Of a stretch of DNA of 64,000 nt, positions 59,968-64,000 are shown piece by piece. The first letter of the stretch is position 1, and every line of letters starts with the position of its first letter. The stretch lies in assembly GCA_958366945.1 (NCBI GenBank), contig CATXCY010000011.1:1-64000 (forward strand). Direction: 5' to 3'. Position numbers and translations under genes: made by a program. The notes under the pieces are model-generated. The model was not told where the DNA came from. It did not search any database and worked only from the letters and a program-made list of their open reading frames with translations. The stretch comes from Bruticola sp004554425 (GTDB taxonomy: Bacteria; Vulcanimicrobiota; Xenobia; Xenobiales; Xenobiaceae).

Positions 59968-61125
59968 TTATTTTTGCTTTTGCTTATGCTTTTCTACAGC
60001 CTGAGCAAAAATATTCAGCATATTTTTAGCTTGTTTTTCAGGAGTAAAGAGCTGGGCTCGCTTTAAACCGGCTTTTATTCTCTCGGCAAATAATTCTTGC
60101 TTCTCGGCACTACGTCTATATTGCAAAACAAAACGCAACTTTTCTACCATATCTTCTTGATTGTCAGCTTCATAATAGAAAGGTACCTCGCCGCCTACTT
60201 CTGGTAAAGCAGCGCATTTAGAACTAAAAACAATATTATGGCATGCCATGCACTCAATAAGTGGTAAGAAAAATCCTTCATAATTAGATACTGACGCTAA
60301 ACAATCACAATAAGAGTAGGGCTCAAGCATGCCTTCTGGATTCAATTGTCCGGTATATACAACACGTCCGGGCAACTTTTCTAAATAACTTTTTATTTCC
60401 TGAACATATTTGGTATGCTCGTCGGGGAAGAGTCGCTTCCAAAAATTTATGTTGCTTTTAGGCTCGCTGCCGGCAATTAAAATTTTATGGGGAAATTCGT
60501 CGCGCAAAGTGTACAAAGCTTGGAGTAATGAAAGCAAGTCTTTATTCTCTTCATAAGCATTGCCCACAAAGAAGAGGAAAGGAGCGCCGCCAGTTACTTT
60601 GTCCATATATTGCTGGCGTTTTTGCTCGTCTCTGTATTGAGGTTCAGTAGCTTTTTCGTAGTAAATACTGTTTATGCCGTTGTAGCATACTGCGATTATA
60701 TTTGTATCATCGCCAAAATAATTAGTAAATTCGTTGTCTTTTACATAAGCAGATGTGGCTGCAACACATTCAAATTCATTCTTGATTTTATACCAATTAC
60801 GATAAGCTTTTTTGCCGGATTCTGCCTTCCAAGGCCTCACGTCATGTACAGTTAAAACTTTAGCGCAGGGTAAATATACGTCGGCGCGATCCCAAGGATA
60901 CCAGCATATATCCAAATCTTGCGGCGCTTGTTTAAATGTTGAGCAAGCCCCCAAGTGGCCTACTTCTTGTTTTATATCTTCTAATAAATGCGGCTTAAAA
61001 GTTAAGAAACACAGCTCGTCTTGCTCAGATTTTACTTTCTGGTATCCTTGCAAAAAATTGCGAACCACCATGCCCATACCGCGTTTGTCTCTGGGCAAAA
61101 AAGTAGCATCTATGCCTATGCGCAT
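59968..61125 (-). CDS. GT4 family glycosyltransferase
   Basis: GT-B retaining enzyme, 385 residues from ATG 61125 (MRIGIDATFLPRDKRGMG); the frame extends further but without a better start. PFLFFVGNAYEENKDLLSLLQAL (about 182-204) and the ECMACHNIVFSSKCAALPEVGGEVPFYYEA region with the EX7E-type donor site are typical. Probably an LPS core or surface-glycan transferase given HldE and the LpxB-like gene downstream. Confidence 0.85.
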   Translation of the reverse strand: MRIGIDATFLPRDKRGMGMVVRNFLQGYQKVKSEQDELCFLTFKPHLLEDIKQEVGHLGACSTFKQAPQDLDICWYPWDRADVYLPCAKVLTVHDVRPWKAESGKKAYRNWYKIKNEFECVAATSAYVKDNEFTNYFGDDTNIIAVCYNGINSIYYEKATEPQYRDEQKRQQYMDKVTGGAPFLFFVGNAYEENKDLLSLLQALYTLRDEFPHKILIAGSEPKSNINFWKRLFPDEHTKYVQEIKSYLEKLPGRVVYTGQLNPEGMLEPYSYCDCLASVSNYEGFFLPLIECMACHNIVFSSKCAALPEVGGEVPFYYEADNQEDMVEKLRFVLQYRRSAEKQELFAERIKAGLKRAQLFTPEKQAKNMLNIFAQAVEKHKQKQK

Positions 61126-61401
61126 TATGTTTGTACTCTCTTTTAGCAAAAAAATATCGCCTGATTCTAACATAATTTCTGCACCTTCACCGTAGTTTTG
61201 ATTATTTTTAAGTATTAGTTGTTTTATTTTTCTTCTTATTTATTGTATATACTTTGATTTTGTGCAATAAATATTTTATGACGTTTGATATGCATTATGT
61301 TGTGTATTGTGTCTGTGTTTGTGAGCCTGTATCTGCATAAATATTTACATAAAACATGGGTGAGTTAAAAATAGTCAAAACTGTTTCGACTGCGGCAGGC
61401 C

Positions 61402-61854
61402 TTGATTGTCGATAGTAAGAAAAAAACGGCTATGAAATGGCTTGCCGCTTTGTTGCGCTCCGGATTGATCCATTTTACTGCCGTGCTTATATGTTTAGCT
61501 GCGGCTGTGTTTCTTTGGGCTTTTTTGCAAAATCCGTTTAACTTATACCGAACTGGATTGGAAATATACCATCCGCGTTTATTGCTTTATGGCAGTGCTT
61601 TAGTGGGCGCATGCTTTGCTTCTTGGACTTGTACTTGTTTGGCTTCGTCTAAACTTATGTATCTTTATACGCCTTTAGCGCTGGCTTTTTTAGCCTATGC
61701 CAATTCTTGTCCCGGCTATGCTTTAGCTATTTGTGTTGTATTTTTATGGCTATTATTGGCTTATTTGTTGCACTCTGGACTAATTGGAGAGGGAAAAGAG
61801 GCTGCTTCTGGCGCTGCTTCGGAGGAAGCCGAGGAGGCACAGCTCAATAAGTAA
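61402..61854 (+). CDS. Small polytopic membrane protein, unknown
   Basis: 150 residues with four hydrophobic segments (about 19-43, 59-80, 84-101 and 107-126) and an acidic/Ala-rich C-tail. TTG 61402 is in frame with AGG close by; ATG 61432 is an alternative, still leaving all segments. No family recognised. Its last 94 bp overlap the convergent HD-domain gene. A 276-bp AT-rich region separates it from the GT4 gene and shows no clear element. Confidence 0.6.
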   Translation: MIVDSKKKTAMKWLAALLRSGLIHFTAVLICLAAAVFLWAFLQNPFNLYRTGLEIYHPRLLLYGSALVGACFASWTCTCLASSKLMYLYTPLALAFLAYANSCPGYALAICVVFLWLLLAYLLHSGLIGEGKEAASGAASEEAEEAQLNK

Positions 61855-62447
61855 TTTAAGGCTAAGGCTTCCGGTTCGGTAAGCTTTTGGCTCAAATAGT
61901 TGCGAGCCGATTCTATAAATTCGCCAAAAGAAAGAGAGGGAAACTCTTTAGCGTAGGCCGCAGCTTGCAAGGCCATATCTAATTTGTCTAGGGCGTGTAC
62001 AAATTGGGCTTCTTTAGTAGTGTTGGCTTGGTATTCCTGAAAGCGTGCATACATTAAGCTTCCATTGGGAAGCGGCCCGCTTATTTGTTTAAATGCTATA
62101 TCTTCGCGCTTAGCTTTATCTTGCGGCGATACTTGGTCATAAGGGGTCAGATCGCCCACCTTAGCTTCCGCCCAATCATGTACCAAAGCTATTTCTATTA
62201 CTTTGCTTCTGTCCAGACTGGGCGGACACAGAGATAAAGCCAAAATTGCCGCTCCCCAGCTATGAGAGGCTACGCTTTCAGGGTGGGGTAAGCCAATGCG
62301 CCGCCAGCCCGAGCGCAGCACTTCTTTTAGCGCCGGTACGGCTAGCAAAGCTTTCCATAAGTTTGGAGCCAACTCAGCACTAGACAAAATCGGCTCGGGC
62401 GTATCCTTGGGCGAAAGGGCCGCTTGGCTGTTATCCGCGTTTAACAT
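61761..62447 (-). CDS. HD-domain phosphohydrolase (YfbR/HDDC2-like)
   Basis: Predicted nucleotidase, 228 residues. HD motif is intact: ESVASHSWGAAILALSLCPP (first His), LVHDWAEAKVGDLTPYDQ (His-Asp and second metal region), and a late Asp in HALDKLDMALQA. This matches the 5'-deoxynucleotidase subgroup. The C-terminal 31 residues (Ser/Ala/Pro-rich) are encoded antisense to the membrane protein tail. Start is ATG 62447. Confidence 0.85.
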   Translation of the reverse strand: MLNADNSQAALSPKDTPEPILSSAELAPNLWKALLAVPALKEVLRSGWRRIGLPHPESVASHSWGAAILALSLCPPSLDRSKVIEIALVHDWAEAKVGDLTPYDQVSPQDKAKREDIAFKQISGPLPNGSLMYARFQEYQANTTKEAQFVHALDKLDMALQAAAYAKEFPSLSFGEFIESARNYLSQKLTEPEALALNYLLSCASSASSEAAPEAASFPSPISPECNK

Positions 62448-62483
62448 AGCTTCAATCTCTGCTTTTCTTTAAGTGCAATTTGT

Positions 62484-63302
62484 TTAGGTGCAAATAATCT
62501 TTACAGTTAAATCAAAGAGCCAATCGGGAACATATTTTTTAAAGAAAAGCAATACCTTGGCGTCTAGCGGCCCGGCGTAGCGCAATTTGGGATGTTGGCT
62601 ACTGACGGCTTTTACCACAAGCTTAGCAATATAATCGGGTGAGCCTACGATAGCGTCACTATAATTGAGCTTTAACACTTTGCTCATTTTGGCGCAAACC
62701 GCTGCGTAAGGCCCTTGAGCAGAATTTTCTTCCATTTTCTTAATGGCAATATCTGACCATTCCGAGCGAATAACGCCAGGCTCAATTAAAACAACTTTGA
62801 TACCATAAGCGGCCACTTCGTGGCGCAAGCTGTCTGAAAGTGCTTCTACAGCTCGTTTGGAGGCATAATACCAAGAGCCCATAGGCGTATAAATTTGGCC
62901 GCCCATAGAAGAAATGTTGATAATATGGCCGCTTTGTTGTTGACGCATGAAAGGCAGCACTTCGCGAGTCATAGTTGCTAAACCAAAAACATTTACTTCA
63001 AACTGGCGATGAGCTTCTTCGTTGCTCACATCTTCAAAGGCGCCGTAAGATCCGTAGCCGGCGTTATTTACCAAAGCGTCTATACGTCCGGCTTCTTCTA
63101 TCACTTTACCTACGCAAGCAGCGCAAGAAGAAGGATCGGTAACATCCAAATAAAGGGGACGCAAACCTAAATTTACCAATTCTGCCAAGCGCTCTTGACG
63201 GCGAGCTGCGCCATAAACAATCCAGCCGCGCTGTAAAAGAGCCTTAGCTGTGGCTGCGCCTATACCAGAAGAAGCGCCGGTAATTAAACAAACTTTATTC
63301 AC
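62484..63302 (-). CDS. SDR-family oxidoreductase
   Basis: Classical short-chain dehydrogenase. TGASSGIG is the cofactor loop, NNAG follows, catalytic Ser in INISSMGG and YASK supplies Tyr and Lys. The ARR stretch after strand 2 favours NADP(H). GTG 63302 chosen because GAGG lies 6 nt upstream; a TTG at 63314 is in frame. 272 residues. A C-terminal extension beyond the Rossmann core (about 195-272) resembles SDRs acting on lipid-like substrates. Substrate not known. Confidence 0.87.
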   Translation of the reverse strand: MNKVCLITGASSGIGAATAKALLQRGWIVYGAARRQERLAELVNLGLRPLYLDVTDPSSCAACVGKVIEEAGRIDALVNNAGYGSYGAFEDVSNEEAHRQFEVNVFGLATMTREVLPFMRQQQSGHIINISSMGGQIYTPMGSWYYASKRAVEALSDSLRHEVAAYGIKVVLIEPGVIRSEWSDIAIKKMEENSAQGPYAAVCAKMSKVLKLNYSDAIVGSPDYIAKLVVKAVSSQHPKLRYAGPLDAKVLLFFKKYVPDWLFDLTVKIICT

Positions 63303-63463
63303 GATATACCTCAAATACTTTCTCTTATACCGCGCTCTTATTTTGGCTTTAATTTTTCTCTTCCTTTGCCTAGTTGTTGCTTTTCACTATGTTTCTAGCC
63401 AATATGTAGGATTAAAAAATTTTTAGAGGCTTATTTTCCGTACAGTCGGCTAGGGCAAAACAC

Positions 63464-63493
63464 TAGACTATTTATAGCATTTTGGAGTATAAT
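63464..63493 (+). promoter_or_regulatory. Promoter placing typA almost leaderless
   Basis: TAGACT (63464-63469), 18-bp spacer, perfect TATAAT (63488-63493). The expected start of transcription is 63499-63502, and the ATG is 63502. GGAG at 63484-63487 would then lie upstream of the transcript. Confidence 0.5.
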
Positions 63494-63501
63494 ATCGCGC
63501 T

Positions 63502-64000
63502 ATGGAACGCAAAGATTTAAGAAATTTAGCAATTATTGCTCACATTGACCACGGTAAAACTACCTTGGTAGACGGTTTGCTTCGTCAAGCCGGCGCTTTT
63601 AGAGTAGGACAAGATGTAGCCGAGCGCGTTATGGACTCTAACGACTTAGAGCGCGAGCGCGGTATTACCATTTTGGCCAAAAACACCTCTGTCGTTTACA
63701 ACGGTGTTACCCTCAATATCGTAGATACTCCCGGACACGTAGACTTCTCCAGTGAAGTAGAGCGCATCCTGGGTATGGTTGACGGTTGTTTGTTGGTTGT
63801 TGATGCTTTCGAAGGCCCTATGGCTCAGACCAGATTTGTATTAAAGAAGGCTTTGGAGACAGGTTTGTCTCCTATTTTAGTTGTCAACAAAATTGACCGT
63901 CCCGACGCCAGACCTCAGCAAGTTGTTGACGAAGTTTTAGAACTTTTTATCGACTTAGGCGCCAACGACGACCAGATCGATTTCCCTGTCGTTTACGCTT
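63502..64000 (+). CDS. typA: TypA/BipA translational GTPase (5' part)
   Basis: Runs off the window end; 166 residues seen of about 600. G1 AHIDHGKTTLVDGLL (15-29), G2 RGITILAKN, G3 DTPGHVDF and G4 NKID are intact; the N-terminus MERKDLRNLAIIAHIDHGKTT-type is that of TypA/BipA rather than LepA or EF-G. It acts on the ribosome in stress and 50S assembly. Divergent from the SDR gene. Start at ATG 63502; see the promoter entry for a possible leaderless transcript. Confidence 0.93.
   Translation, partial: MERKDLRNLAIIAHIDHGKTTLVDGLLRQAGAFRVGQDVAERVMDSNDLERERGITILAKNTSVVYNGVTLNIVDTPGHVDFSSEVERILGMVDGCLLVVDAFEGPMAQTRFVLKKALETGLSPILVVNKIDRPDARPQQVVDEVLELFIDLGANDDQIDFPVVYA

Noticed and set aside
1..64000. 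CRISPR array, tRNA or rRNA genes, insertion sequences
   Set aside because: I saw no regularly spaced repeats, no cloverleaf-like or rRNA-like sequence and no transposase or integrase gene; a tRNA scan would confirm.

Overview
The window comes from a diderm (Gram-negative type) bacterium of moderate to low GC. The envelope evidence is an LpxB-like glycosyltransferase, a bifunctional HldE, two heptosyltransferase-type (GT9) enzymes, a predicted outer-membrane barrel beside a zinc ABC importer, and many signal peptides. Several genes instead resemble ones I know best from gut Firmicutes (a small kinase-like protein, a secreted nuclease with its small partner, a bacterial PH-domain protein), which suggests an anaerobic or gut-type community and gene exchange. 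I cannot assign a phylum from the sequence alone.

Layout. 1-7.6 kb: an S46 dipeptidyl-peptidase on the minus strand, then a potassium-uptake operon (KtrA, an enlarged KtrB/TrkH, a HAMP-ended sensor stub), a DnaQ-type exonuclease with BRCT, and a membrane-anchored protein of unknown function. 7.6-13.4 kb: accessory region. A two-gene cassette of unrecognised paralogous proteins (own promoter, leader with a small ORF, intergenic hairpin, terminator) occurs twice, on either side of an MsbA-type ABC exporter. The second copy carries a 5'-deleted first gene, and the first copy is bracketed by 73-bp direct repeats. 13.4-25.5 kb: secreted nuclease and partner, ComM, a PH-domain protein, a NifS/IscU-like pair whose scaffold lacks a key cysteine, aroC, a glycine-zipper protein and a transglutaminase-like protein.

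25.5-29.7 kb holds what I consider the most novel locus: two secreted proteins whose C-termini carry repeated His-Xaa-Asn triplets, next to a SPASM/PqqD-like protein built on a radical-SAM fold that has lost the CxxxCxxC cluster motif, then a MarR regulator. It looks like a relative of the His-Xaa-Ser (Hxs) peptide-modification systems. 29.8-33.5 kb: four type IV pilin-like proteins. 33.5-38.3 kb: a zinc-uptake operon with a His-rich barrel, a DUF2946-like protein and a Fur/Zur-like palindrome. 38.4-41 kb: GlgC plus a degenerate GlgC paralogue acting, by inference, as a GlgD-like subunit.

41-51.9 kb: a MATE transporter with a perfect palindrome at its start, a kinase-like protein, a dihydropyrimidinase, AspS and a glycosyltransferase cluster. 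52-57.1 kb: type IIA topoisomerase subunits in A-then-B order, followed by a Phd/Doc toxin-antitoxin module inserted between two exact 55-bp repeats of the topoisomerase 3' end and terminator. 57.2-64 kb: LPS-core genes (LpxB-like, HldE, GT4), a membrane protein overlapping an HD-domain phosphohydrolase tail to tail, an SDR oxidoreductase, and the start of typA/bipA behind a promoter that would give an almost leaderless mRNA.
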